A DNA stretch of 64,000 bases from DASZQL01 sp964391865 (lineage in GTDB: Bacteria > Planctomycetota > Phycisphaerae > Phycisphaerales > UBA1924). Position numbers and translations under genes: made by a program. Position 1 is the stretch's first letter; each line of letters opens with the position of its first letter. The notes under the pieces are model-generated. The model ran no database searches, had not been told where the DNA came from, and saw only the letters and a program-made list of their open reading frames with translations. Below are positions 42,313 to 49,944 of this stretch, one piece after another. Location: assembly GCA_964391865.1 (NCBI GenBank), contig CAYMNQ010000001.1, positions 620,001 through 684,000 of the forward strand, written 5' to 3'.

Positions 42313-42334
42313 CCGCTCAGAGCCGCGGTCAGTG
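42307..42334 (+). repeat. GGCAC-tailed hairpin overlapping lpxB stop codon
   Basis: Perfect 10-bp stem CACTGACCGC / GCGGTCAGTG, loop TCAGAGCC, tail GCACGG. TGA of CACTGACC (42310-42312) is the lpxB stop. It fills nearly all of the 36-base gap between convergent lpxB and purQ. Confidence 0.8.
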
Positions 42335-42348
42335 GCACGGGGGATCGA

Positions 42349-43353
42349 TCACGCGACGGCGTGCTTGCTCACCGCGGCGACGGCGTTCTTGAAGATCCGC
42401 AGACCCGGTGTATCGCCGGTGCGCAGCTCGGCGGGTAGGCGCGTCCAGTACGGATGGTTGTGCCAACTGAGGTACCGCTCGGGGTGCGGCATCAGGCCGA
42501 AGACACGGCCGGAGGGGTCGCAGATGCCGGCGATGTCGCCCTGCGAGCCGTTGGGGTTGTCGCCCGACGCGTAGCGGAGCGCGATCTGGCCGTTCGATTC
42601 GAGTTGATTGAGCAACGCGGGGGAGGCGGCGACGAAGCGGCCCTCGCCGTGCGCGATGGGGAGTTGGAGGAGATCGGAATTCACCACAGAGGTCACAGAG
42701 GGCACAGAGGGGGAAGGGAGAGCATGGTTTTTTGAAGAGGAAGAAGAAGAAGAAGAAGAAGAAGAGACGGAAGAGGTTGAAGAGTTGGAGTAGGTTTGGG
42801 AGCCCTCACCCTGCCCTCTCCCATGGGGAGAGGGAGCGGGGCGCGGAGTCGCTTGTTGGTGTTCGCGCTCGGCGAATTCTTCGAGACCCTGGGTCCAGAG
42901 GCACTTTGTATTCGGCACGGGCGCGATGCGGACCCAGCGGTCGATGAAGCGCCCGCCCTCGTTGGCGGCGAGCGCGGTCTGCTGCTCAGGGGCGGCGTCG
43001 GGCCAAGCGTTCGGCTCGCAGCCGGGGAGGAGGCCCGTTTGCACAAGGACTTGGAAGCCGTTGCACGCGCCGATGATGAGCGCGCCGCGGTTGACGGCGT
43101 CTTTGAGCGCGGGGTAGAGGTGCTCGCGCACGCGCACGCCGAAGACGCGACCGGCGGCGATGTCGTCGCCGTAGCTGAACCCGCCGGGGAAGCCGATGAG
43201 GTCGTAGTCGGCGAGGCGCGCGGGGTCGGCGATCAGGCGGTCCATGTGGACGAGATCGACCGACGCGCCGGCGAGTTGGAAGGCGCGGCACATCTCGGCG
43301 TCGCAGTTCGTGCCTGCGGAGCGGAGGACGAGGGCTTTGGGGAGGTCGGGCAT
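42349..43353 (-). CDS. purQ: FGAM synthase glutaminase subunit PurQ with repeat-derived insert
   Basis: A 334-residue class I glutamine amidotransferase (PurQ is usually ~220-270). N-terminal KALVLRSAGTNCDAEMCRAF and DLIGFPGGFSYGDDIAAGRV are family text; IIGACNGFQVLVQTGLLPG holds nucleophile Cys97; the C-terminal GLMPHPERYLSW supplies the catalytic His. It feeds ammonia to PurL in purine synthesis. Residues ~163-225 (bases ~42679-42867) are foreign: HGRGQGEGSQ, then a run of Ser (nine or more GAA complements), then PSVPSVTSVVNS. These bases match intergenic repeat types seen elsewhere. Function probably survives since flanking motifs stay in frame. Confidence 0.92.
   Translation of the reverse strand: MPDLPKALVLRSAGTNCDAEMCRAFQLAGASVDLVHMDRLIADPARLADYDLIGFPGGFSYGDDIAAGRVFGVRVREHLYPALKDAVNRGALIIGACNGFQVLVQTGLLPGCEPNAWPDAAPEQQTALAANEGGRFIDRWVRIAPVPNTKCLWTQGLEEFAEREHQQATPRPAPSPHGRGQGEGSQTYSNSSTSSVSSSSSSSSSSSKNHALPSPSVPSVTSVVNSDLLQLPIAHGEGRFVAASPALLNQLESNGQIALRYASGDNPNGSQGDIAGICDPSGRVFGLMPHPERYLSWHNHPYWTRLPAELRTGDTPGLRIFKNAVAAVSKHAVA
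42677..42867. repeat. Intergenic-type repeats inserted in frame in purQ
   Basis: From left to right: GGAATTCACCACAGAGG with 9-nt CACAGAGG units (42677-42710, same as the asnB-side end of the foldback element), a GAA microsatellite (about 42735-42765), and a palindrome CCCTCTCCC-ATG-GGGAGAGGG region (42814-42834). All three are spacer-type sequences, here read through as coding sequence. Confidence 0.75.
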
Positions 43354-43410
43354 GGCTTTCTCAGAGTGTATGCGGGGCGGCCGGATCGGCAGCGGCGATA
43401 AGAACAGAAC

Positions 43411-43454
43411 GAGGTTGAGGAGTCACGGGCGGGACGCCGCTCCACTCGTTTGAG
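43411..43454 (+). repeat. 45-bp dispersed repeat, copy 2
   Basis: Starts GAGGTTGAGGAGTCACGGGC and aligns with 37416-37460. It occupies the divergent purQ-thyX gap, about 60 bases upstream of purQ. Confidence 0.6.
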
Positions 43455-43495
43455 TAGATTTCGGCGCGCGATCGGTGCGTTATGCTGCGCTCTTC

Positions 43496-44446
43496 ATGAC
43501 CCCAGCGAAGAACTCCCCCACTGCCGCTGTTGCCGCCGAGGCGCACTCGATGACCGAGCCGAAGCCAGCCCCGTTCACGATCAACCGCATTGCGCCGGAG
43601 TCGGCGGTGGTGGACGTGATGGGCGGAGCGTCGCGGCTCGAAATCCGCGTGCACGATCACGGGTTCGTGGCGCTGCTTGATGCGATGCCGAGGTTGGTGG
43701 CGGAGGGGCAGACGGCGGACAGCGCGATCGTGCAGGCGGCGCGCGTGTCCTACGGCGTGGGCACGAAGAAGGTGAGCGAGGACCGCGGGCTGATCCGCTA
43801 CCTGCTGCGTCATCGGCACACGACGCCCTTTGAGATGGTGGAGTTCAAGTTCCACTGCGCGATGCCGATCTTCGTGGCGCGCCAGTGGATCAGGCACCGC
43901 ACCGCCAACGTGAACGAGTACTCCGGGCGCTACTCCGTGATGCCCGACCGGTTCTACCGTCCCGCGGCGGAGAGCGTGCGGAAGCAATCGAACGTCAACC
44001 GGCAGGGCGGCGATCAGCCGATCGACCTCGCGACGGCGGACGAGTTCCTCGCGTATCTCGATCGCGCGGAAGCCGTGTACTCGGAGTATCTGGCGCTCGC
44101 GGAGAAGGGCGTGGCGCGTGAGCTGGCGCGGATCGCGCTGCCGCAGAGTTTGTATACGGAGTGGTACTGGAAGTGCGACCTGCACAACATTCTGCGGTTC
44201 CTGTCGCTGCGGATGGACGCGCACGCACAGGCGGAGATTCAGGACTACGCGCGGGCGATGCACGCGCTGATCGAGCCGATCGTGCCGATGACGGTCGAGG
44301 CGTTCCGGGATTACGAGATCGAGTCGGTGCGCCTCACGCGGCTGGAGGTCGAGGCGCTTCGGAGCGGCAGCGCGACGATCGCGAGCGACAACAAGCGCGA
44401 GCAGGCCGAGTGGGACGCGAAGCGGAAGGCGCTGGGGTTGTCGTAA
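43496..44446 (+). CDS. thyX: Flavin-dependent thymidylate synthase ThyX
   Basis: A 316-residue protein from ATG 43496; an in-frame ATG at 43550 is an alternative start. The diagnostic ThyX motif RHR-x7-S is present as RHRTANVNEYSGRYS, preceded by RHRHTTPFEMVEFKFHCAMPIFVARQW. ELARIALPQSLYTEWYWKCDLHNILRFLSLR is the FAD/dUMP-binding C-terminal block. ThyX makes dTMP from dUMP with methylene-THF and NADPH without needing a separate DHFR. It is divergent from purQ. Confidence 0.95.
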   Translation: MTPAKNSPTAAVAAEAHSMTEPKPAPFTINRIAPESAVVDVMGGASRLEIRVHDHGFVALLDAMPRLVAEGQTADSAIVQAARVSYGVGTKKVSEDRGLIRYLLRHRHTTPFEMVEFKFHCAMPIFVARQWIRHRTANVNEYSGRYSVMPDRFYRPAAESVRKQSNVNRQGGDQPIDLATADEFLAYLDRAEAVYSEYLALAEKGVARELARIALPQSLYTEWYWKCDLHNILRFLSLRMDAHAQAEIQDYARAMHALIEPIVPMTVEAFRDYEIESVRLTRLEVEALRSGSATIASDNKREQAEWDAKRKALGLS

Positions 44447-44468
44447 CGCGTCGGAAGAAGAGGAATTT

Positions 44469-44631
44469 GCCACGGATTGACACGGATGGACACGGATAAG
44501 AGAAGACAGAAGCGACGGACCGGATGCTGCTTCGACATCGGATCACCGTTCCGCGTTCTCGAGGTCGTTGATGAAGTTGGTGGCGCGGCTCGCTCGTTAC
44601 CGCATCCGTGTGAATCGGTGAAATCCGTGGC
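44469..44631. mobile_element. MITE-like foldback element, CCACGGATT type
   Basis: Left end GCCACGGATTGACACGGATG... (44469-44497) and right end 44604-44631 are inverted copies made of ~10-nt CACGGAT units. The interior of about 105 bases has no gene. It lies between two convergent genes (thyX and 44677-45102). Confidence 0.55.
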
Positions 44632-44676
44632 TGTCCGAACGCATGATTCGCTTCGACTCTTTCAGACGCCAGTGCT

Positions 44677-45102
44677 TTAGTTCGGCTGCGCGTGGCGGAG
44701 TTCGTCGAGGGCGTCGGAGATGGTGTCCTCGGCGCTCTTGCGCTGCTTGCCCGAGTGGGCTCGTTTGGGCGGCGTGGTGTCGGACTTCGGCATGAAGCGG
44801 CGGGCGCGTTCTTCGAGTTCACGGCGTTGTTCGTCGGTCATGCTGGCGGCGTCTGGGGAGTAGATGACCATTCCGCCGCGGGCGGGCGGGGCGGCTTGAT
44901 CGGCGAGACCGGCGGGGAGCGTGGGCGAGCCGCCCTGCTGCGGGGTGAAGCCGCTGAGGAACTCGGACATCTGCTTGGGGTTCCTCGCCGCGTCGATCGC
45001 ACCGATGAACTTTGGCAGTTGCCACATGCTGACGCAGAGCATCACCGTGAGCATGATGGGCTTGAAGAGCTTGTGGCGCGACATTCTGCCGAAATCGGCC
45101 AT
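44677..45102 (-). CDS. Unknown single-pass membrane protein
   Basis: A 141-residue protein. One hydrophobic segment near the N-terminus (LFKPIMLTVMLCVSMWQLPKFIGAI, ~residues 11-35) then a mostly polar, charged tail (TDEQRRELEERARRFMPKSD; KRAHSGKQRKSAEDTISDALDELR). The tail is Lys/Arg-rich with a short helix at the end. No family recognised. It lies downstream of the TPR membrane protein gene on the same strand with a 98-base gap, so it may be co-transcribed. Confidence 0.62.
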   Translation of the reverse strand: MADFGRMSRHKLFKPIMLTVMLCVSMWQLPKFIGAIDAARNPKQMSEFLSGFTPQQGGSPTLPAGLADQAAPPARGGMVIYSPDAASMTDEQRRELEERARRFMPKSDTTPPKRAHSGKQRKSAEDTISDALDELRHAQPN

Positions 45103-45200
45103 CCGTCACCGGTTGATGGGGTTGGCGGGCGTTTCGGACGTTGAAGCGGGAGCGGGGAGCCGCATGAACCCGACAGTGTGAAGGAGGATGAGTTCTCGGG

Positions 45201-47642
45201 TCATCGGGGCGAGGGCAGCGGCGCGAGCGGCGAGGTCGCGGGCGTCTTGAAGCGCTCGACCATCTTGCGGGCGTCGGGGCTGTCGGGGTTCAGACGGAGG
45301 GCTTCCTCGAACGCCGCCTTCGCGTTCACGATATCGCCGGTTTCCAAGAGGCATTGCCCGAGGTTGTAGTACACGGTGAAGTCGCCCGGGCGCAACAGGA
45401 TCACCTGGCGGTACGCGTTTGCCGCGTCGGCGGGCTTGCCGATGTTGTCGTAGCAACTGGCGAGCCTGATCCACGTCTCGGCGATATCGGGGCGCAGGGC
45501 GGCGAGCTTCGCGTACAAATCGGCGGCGGCGGCGAAGTCGCGGGCGGCGAAGGCGTCGTTCGCGCGCGACGCGAGCGCGATCGGGTTCTCCGGCACGGCG
45601 GCCGTGGGGTTCGGCGTGTTCGCCAGAGCCCGTCGGACGTCCTGCACGTACTTCACCATCGTCTTATTGAATTCGACCTCTTCCGGGATTGGCACGAAGC
45701 GCGATTCGATGTCGGCGGCTTTCGCTTCGTCGCCCGCGGCGCGGTACGCCTGCGCGAGGGCGAGGTTGAGCTGACGGTCTCCGGGGAATTCCTTCACGCC
45801 GCGCTCGAGCGTCGCTTGCCAATTGTCGATCGCGCGCAGTCGCAGGAAGTTCGAGGCCATCCCGGCGAAGTGCCATGAGAGTCCCTGCGCGCCGAGTGCG
45901 CGGGCCCACGCGGGAGGGTGCTGCTGCGGTTCTGGTTCGCGCGGCTGCCACGGTTGATATGGGTTGACGCGGAACTCGTCGATCAGCTTCGCGTGCTCGG
46001 CGATGTGCTTCACCCAGATCAGCGCGTGGGAATCCATGTAGACCAGCGCCCAGTTCGGATCGGACATGAGCGGATCAAACAGTGCGAAGAAGCTGTCGCG
46101 TTGCACGAGCACGGTGTTGAAGCCGTGCGCGCCGCTGAAATTCCGCCAGTCGGTCGCCATGGTGAGGGTGTCGATGAGCGGGAAGATACTCTTGCCGTTG
46201 GTGTTGTAGACCTCGAGACGCCCATCGACCCAAACCTTGTATTCCGGCGCGGCGAAGCTCATGTAGGCGCCGTCGTCCATCGAGTGCAGCACGGGGCCGA
46301 GGAGTTTGTGGCGCTTCATCCATTCGACGGCATCCATGGGGATGACCCACGGCGTGATGCCGACGCCGAAGCGGCGTTTGGAGCGAAAATTGTTTCCGTA
46401 GCGGTCGGTCGCCTGGTACCACGCGAGCCAGAGGAGCGCGGCGGCGAGCGCGATCTTCAGCATCGGTGCCAGGAATCGCTCGAGGGCGGCAAGGCGCGAG
46501 GGCTGCCACAGCCGCGCGATGGGGCCGGCATCGCGCAGGTCATCGAGCGTTCGCAGCGTCGCCCACAGCGCCACGAAGCCGAACGGCCCGCCGTTGCGGA
46601 CCGCGCCCCAGAACAAGTAGAGGAACGACGCCCACAACCCGAGCCGGATGAGATTGAAGCGCGACAGCCCAAGGAGTTGCACGAAGCCGCTCCACACAAC
46701 AAACGCGGCGGCGGCCCACAGGTCGGGGGTCCAGCGCGCGATCTCAAACGGCGGCGCGAGCTCTTCGATCACCCGTGCCACCTGCCCCGTGAGTGTTTCC
46801 TGAAAGAGCAGGAAGGGGAACTTCGCGCCCTCGAGGAAGTACGGGTTCACCAGCGTGGCGGCGGAGACGGCGAGCGCGACGAACAACAATTGCCGGTCGA
46901 TGAATGCACCGGGCTGGTGCGCGTTCGCGGTGTGGCGCAGCGTGTTCAGCCGGCGGAAATAGCGATGGACGACGTCGCCGCCGAAGAACCCCCACGCGAA
47001 GATCGGGCCGAAGATGAATACGGTGTGGCTGTTGGTCCAGAGGATCTGCACGAGCGGCAGCAGCCACAGGCGCTTGCGGTCGGCGGCGGTGGCGCCGGGG
47101 CTGACGCCCCGGTCGAGCAGCACGATCGCGATCGCGGAGAAGAGGTACGTCATCATCTCCGGACGGATGCCGAAGCGGACCTGCACCGTGCCGAGCGCGA
47201 GCGTGAGCGTCAGCAGCCCCGGCAGGGTGAGCAGCGTGCGCCGGGAGCGCCAGCACAACAGCGTGAAGACCACGGCGAAGAGAATTGTCTGAACGATGAT
47301 GAGCGCCGCCGCCCCGCCGAGCTTCCACAGCAGGTACGCCAACACACCGAAGATCCAGCGCATCTCGATCCATGGGTTGCCAGCGGCGGTGTAGGAGAGC
47401 GTGTCCACCCGCGGCCAGCCGGATTCGAGGACCAGTTGTCCCATCCGCATCTGCCACCAGATGTCTGGGACGTAGATCTTCTGGATCGCGACGGCGAGGA
47501 AGACGAGAGTCAACGCGCCGAGGACGAGGAATGACGGCCAACGGGCACCGACGAACGGTGGCGAAGACGTCTCAGCCGCGGGCTCCGTGGCGATCGGTGC
47601 GGCGGGCGCGGGTTTGGCAGGTCGGCTGGGCACGACAGGCAA
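45201..47642 (-). CDS. Polytopic membrane protein with C-terminal TPRs (GT-C-like)
   Basis: An 813-residue protein. After a Pro/Ala-rich N-terminus there are about ten transmembrane helices (residues ~35-420). The first periplasmic loop, DIWWQMRMGQLVLESGWPRVDTLSYTAAGNPWIEMRW, resembles membrane glycosyltransferase-like (GT-C) proteins with an acidic loop after TM1. A periplasmic domain follows (about 440-600: GPVLHSMDDGAYMSFAAPEYKVWVDGRLEVYNT). The C-terminal ~200 residues are TPR units (AAADLYAKLAALRPDIAETWIRLASCYDNIGKPADAANAYRQVI). Role in protein or envelope glycosylation is inference. Confidence 0.75.
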   Translation of the reverse strand: MPVVPSRPAKPAPAAPIATEPAAETSSPPFVGARWPSFLVLGALTLVFLAVAIQKIYVPDIWWQMRMGQLVLESGWPRVDTLSYTAAGNPWIEMRWIFGVLAYLLWKLGGAAALIIVQTILFAVVFTLLCWRSRRTLLTLPGLLTLTLALGTVQVRFGIRPEMMTYLFSAIAIVLLDRGVSPGATAADRKRLWLLPLVQILWTNSHTVFIFGPIFAWGFFGGDVVHRYFRRLNTLRHTANAHQPGAFIDRQLLFVALAVSAATLVNPYFLEGAKFPFLLFQETLTGQVARVIEELAPPFEIARWTPDLWAAAAFVVWSGFVQLLGLSRFNLIRLGLWASFLYLFWGAVRNGGPFGFVALWATLRTLDDLRDAGPIARLWQPSRLAALERFLAPMLKIALAAALLWLAWYQATDRYGNNFRSKRRFGVGITPWVIPMDAVEWMKRHKLLGPVLHSMDDGAYMSFAAPEYKVWVDGRLEVYNTNGKSIFPLIDTLTMATDWRNFSGAHGFNTVLVQRDSFFALFDPLMSDPNWALVYMDSHALIWVKHIAEHAKLIDEFRVNPYQPWQPREPEPQQHPPAWARALGAQGLSWHFAGMASNFLRLRAIDNWQATLERGVKEFPGDRQLNLALAQAYRAAGDEAKAADIESRFVPIPEEVEFNKTMVKYVQDVRRALANTPNPTAAVPENPIALASRANDAFAARDFAAAADLYAKLAALRPDIAETWIRLASCYDNIGKPADAANAYRQVILLRPGDFTVYYNLGQCLLETGDIVNAKAAFEEALRLNPDSPDARKMVERFKTPATSPLAPLPSPR

Positions 47643-47678
47643 TCTATCGGGTGGGCGTGGCCAGCGCCAGTGCGAACG

Positions 47679-47713
47679 CCAAAAAACACAAGGCCCGCCG
47701 ACGGGCGGCGGGC
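47679..47713 (-). terminator. Intrinsic terminator downstream of tRNA-Arg
   Basis: On the minus strand, stem GCCCGCC / GGCGGGC with a 7-nt loop is followed by CTTGTGTTTTTTGG. It lies 12 bases beyond the tRNA 3' end and before the start of the 45201-47642 gene. Confidence 0.8.
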
Positions 47714-47724
47714 ACTTGCCGAAG

Positions 47725-47798
47725 CATGGGCGGAAGGAGTCGAACCCTCAACCTCCTGATCCGTAGTCAGGTGCTCTATCCAATTGAGCTACGCCCAC
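47725..47798 (-). tRNA. tRNA-Arg (anticodon ACG)
   Basis: A 74-nt cloverleaf on the minus strand. Acceptor GTGGGCG / CGCCCAT pairs with one G-U; D-arm GCTC/GAGC; anticodon arm CCTGA-CTACGGA-TCAGG gives anticodon ACG (A34 presumably converted to inosine); variable loop AGGTT; T-arm GAGGG-TTCGACT-CCTTC. CCA is not encoded. Confidence 0.95.
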
Positions 47799-48101
47799 TC
47801 GCTGCTGAACCGATGTTCAGGGCCGATGAAGATAGCGGGCTCGGCCGTTCCCGGCAAGCGCGATCGGGGTTCGATCGGCCCCGCCGGTCGACCGATCGCT
47901 GCCCCCCGGCCGGGATTTTCGGCGGGCGGGTGCGGTTCGGGCGGGGGTTGCAAGGCTCAGGGTTTTCGGGATAATACTCGGCCCGGCTGATCTCCCTCAA
48001 GATCCCCGGCCCCCTCTCAACCGCGGCCCGCCGCGGGCGCGCGGGGCAATGGCATCCGTGCCAATCCGCCTCTTCGAACGTACTTCAGGAGTTCCCTGGT
48101 T
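47799..48101. other. Spacer between tRNA-Arg and rpsT
   Basis: About 300 bases with divergent tRNA-Arg and rpsT promoters expected. GC-rich with no repeat of the families described here and no clear promoter boxes by eye; nothing else seen. Confidence 0.5.
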
Positions 48102-48377
48102 ATGGCTCACTCGGTCTCTGCCCGCAAGCGGGTTCGTCAGAATGAAAAACTGCGCGCCAAGAACCGTTGGCGTATGCGTGCGCTCAAGGACTCGGTCAAG
48201 TCGCTTGAGGACAAGCTCGTCCACGACGGGGCGGCGGCGGACGTGCAGAAGCTGTTCCGCGAGGCGTGCGCGGTCCTCGACCGGACGGCGCAGAAGGGCG
48301 TGATCCACAAGAACGCCGCCGCTCGAAAGAAATCGCGCCTCGCGGCCCGGATGAAAGCGGCGAAGAAGCAGGCGTGA
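48102..48377 (+). CDS. rpsT: 30S ribosomal protein bS20
   Basis: A 91-residue basic, helical protein: MAHSVSARKRVRQNEKLRAK at the N-terminus, then LKDSVKSLEDKL and the C-terminal GVIHKNAAARKKSRLAARM, which is the conserved S20 end. It binds 16S rRNA early in 30S assembly. Monocistronic, as usual; followed by an intrinsic terminator. Confidence 0.96.
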   Translation: MAHSVSARKRVRQNEKLRAKNRWRMRALKDSVKSLEDKLVHDGAAADVQKLFREACAVLDRTAQKGVIHKNAAARKKSRLAARMKAAKKQA

Positions 48378-48423
48378 TCCGCGCCGGCCTGTTTGGGTCT
48401 GGCGGTTGAACTAGATTTCAAGG

Positions 48424-48456
48424 CCGCGTGCGAGTGCTCGCGGTTTTTTTGTTTTC
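48424..48456 (+). terminator. Intrinsic terminator of rpsT
   Basis: Stem CCGCG...CGCGG (48424-48443), with inner CGAG/CTCG pairing possible, followed by TTTTTTTGTTTTC. It begins 46 bases after the rpsT stop. Confidence 0.85.
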
Positions 48457-48517
48457 GCGAGGTTGAGCGGCGGGGCACGCTCAGAGCTGAGTGCCCGGTC
48501 CCGGTGTAGCCGCGCGG

Positions 48518-48549
48518 CACCAGTCCGCCTCGGAGCCGTCGGACTGGTG
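48518..48549 (+). repeat. GGCAC-tailed hairpin
   Basis: 10-bp stem CACCAGTCCG / CGGACTGGTG, inner 12 nt with CTCGGAGC, tail GCACCC. The outer stem starts like the 33423 member, but inner bases differ. Confidence 0.7.
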
Positions 48550-48617
48550 GCACCCTCGTGAATTGGGATTACTCTGGGCGGCGAATGGGCCATGCGCGGG
48601 AACAAGTGGCGCCTCGG

Positions 48618-49397
48618 ATGCAGACGCGCCTGAGCGACATGTACGCGCCGCGCCCAAGCTACTTTCACCTGTCGACGCGCCCGCTGCATGTGCTGGTGTT
48701 TCTGCTGCCGCTGATCGTGCTGTACGAGTTCGGCTCGGCGCTCTACCTGTCGGGCGGCGCACCAGGTGCGATCGAGACGATCCGCGCATACCGCTTGCTC
48801 TCGCGTTTCTTCACCTGGTTTGGCGTGAGCGGGTTGTACCTCCCCGGAATCCTGTTGCTGGTGATGCTCACGGTGTGGCACCTGTTGACACCCGACCGCT
48901 GGCGGATCGACGTGCGCGTGCTGGGGTGGATGCTCATCGAAGCGGTGGCGTGGACGGTGCCTCTTCTGGTGCTCGGTCAGCTGATCTTCAGTGCGGCGCA
49001 AGGATCGAGCCCGCCGGCGATGGCGGCGCTGGCGGCGGGCGACCCGCTCGCGGCGCTCAGCGCACCGGCCCGCGCCACCATCGCCATCGGCGCGGGCTTG
49101 TACGAGGAACTGCTGTTCCGGCTGGTGGCGATCGCGCTGATCCACCTCGTCGCGTGCGATTTGCTTCGCGTGCGCGACGGCGCGGGGCGGATCATCGCGG
49201 TAGTGCTGGCGGCGGTGGCGTTCGCGCTGTACCACGACGTGCTCACGGCGCAGGGCACGCTGGATACCGGGCGGCTGCTGACGTACCTCTTCGCGGGGTT
49301 GTACTTCGGCGCGGTGTACGCGGCGCGCGGCTTCGGCATCGTGGTGGCGACGCACGTGCTGTACGACATGGCGGTGCTGGTCCTCCTGCCGGGGTAA
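48618..49397 (+). CDS. CPBP-family intramembrane metalloprotease
   Basis: A 259-residue protein (ATG 48618; starts at 48558 or 48639 possible) with about seven transmembrane helices. The CPBP/Rce1 motifs are present: YEELLFRLVAIALI (EExxxR), ALYHDVLTA (second His) and VVATHVLYDMAV (third His with Asp). These coordinate the catalytic metal in the membrane. Bacterial members process unknown small proteins. Isolated gene between rpsT and groES-like. Confidence 0.87.
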   Translation: MQTRLSDMYAPRPSYFHLSTRPLHVLVFLLPLIVLYEFGSALYLSGGAPGAIETIRAYRLLSRFFTWFGVSGLYLPGILLLVMLTVWHLLTPDRWRIDVRVLGWMLIEAVAWTVPLLVLGQLIFSAAQGSSPPAMAALAAGDPLAALSAPARATIAIGAGLYEELLFRLVAIALIHLVACDLLRVRDGAGRIIAVVLAAVAFALYHDVLTAQGTLDTGRLLTYLFAGLYFGAVYAARGFGIVVATHVLYDMAVLVLLPG

Positions 49398-49406
49398 TGG
49401 GGAGAA

Positions 49407-49438
49407 GGCATCGAGCCATCGAGGTACCAAGGCATCGA
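49407..49438 (+). repeat. Octamer array (GCCATCGA-type), 4 units
   Basis: Units GGCATCGA, GCCATCGA, GGTACCAA, GGCATCGA, then GTG. Follows the CPBP stop by ten bases. Confidence 0.75.
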
Positions 49439-49510
49439 GTGAAAGGCACCTGGGGGGATGGTCCATTCCGGCGCGTGGTGTACTGCGCACGACGCATACT
49501 CCTCACCGCG

Positions 49511-49558
49511 CGCCGCATCCCCGCACCCCGCATCCCGCATCCCGCATCCCCGCACCCC
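49511..49558 (+). repeat. CCGCATC heptamer array
   Basis: CCGCATC and CCGCACC units, mostly 7 nt with occasional 8, directly in front of the GroES-like gene. The unit is the reverse complement of the GCGGGAT type at 24885. Confidence 0.7.
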
Positions 49559-49573
49559 GCTACTATTCTCCTG

Positions 49574-49900
49574 ATGTCCACCCCGAAGACCACCAAGCCG
49601 ATGGAGATTGTCGAGCCGATCGGCTTGCGCGTGCTGATCCGCAAGGACGAGGACCGCAAGCAGACCAAGAGCGGCATCCATCTGCCCGACAAGATCGAGA
49701 TCCCGACGATCACGGGGCGGGTGGTGTCGATCTCCGCGCAGGTCGCCGCCGACACGAATTATCCGATCAAACAGTACGACCGAGTGCTCTTCAACCCGAA
49801 GCACGGCATCCCGGTCGATTTCGAGGGGGACAACCGGCTGTTCGTCATCCCCGTCGAGGATGTCGTCGCGGTGTTCCGCCGGGACGCGGGTGCGGAGTAG
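49574..49900 (+). CDS. GroES-family co-chaperonin (Cpn10-like)
   Basis: A 108-residue protein. It follows the Cpn10 fold: VEPIGLRVLIRKDEDRKQTKSGIHLPD with the mobile-loop position occupied by TKSGIHLP, GRVVSISAQVAAD, QYDRVLFNPKHG and the C-terminal FVIPVEDVVAVF. The roof and dome loop differ from canonical GroES, and there is no groEL next to it, so it is an extra, divergent family member. It lies 44 bases upstream of aroA. Confidence 0.85.
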   Translation: MSTPKTTKPMEIVEPIGLRVLIRKDEDRKQTKSGIHLPDKIEIPTITGRVVSISAQVAADTNYPIKQYDRVLFNPKHGIPVDFEGDNRLFVIPVEDVVAVFRRDAGAE

Positions 49901-49944
49901 CCGGCGGAGCGTGCGGAGCGCGGATCGGCGAGAATGTCCGAGCG

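Noticed and set aside
45106..45474. Possible small gene between the 141-residue protein and the TPR protein
   Set aside because: It is an alternative frame of the TPR region; the TPR frame is clearly coding.
45918..47534. Plus-strand frame opposite the TPR membrane protein
   Set aside because: Arg/Glu-rich antisense of hydrophobic codons, with no start signal or domain.
47692..47713. GGCCCGCCGACGGGCGGCGGGCAC as another member of the GGCAC hairpin family
   Set aside because: Followed on the minus strand by a clear T-run and placed just after the tRNA, so it is better explained as an intrinsic terminator.
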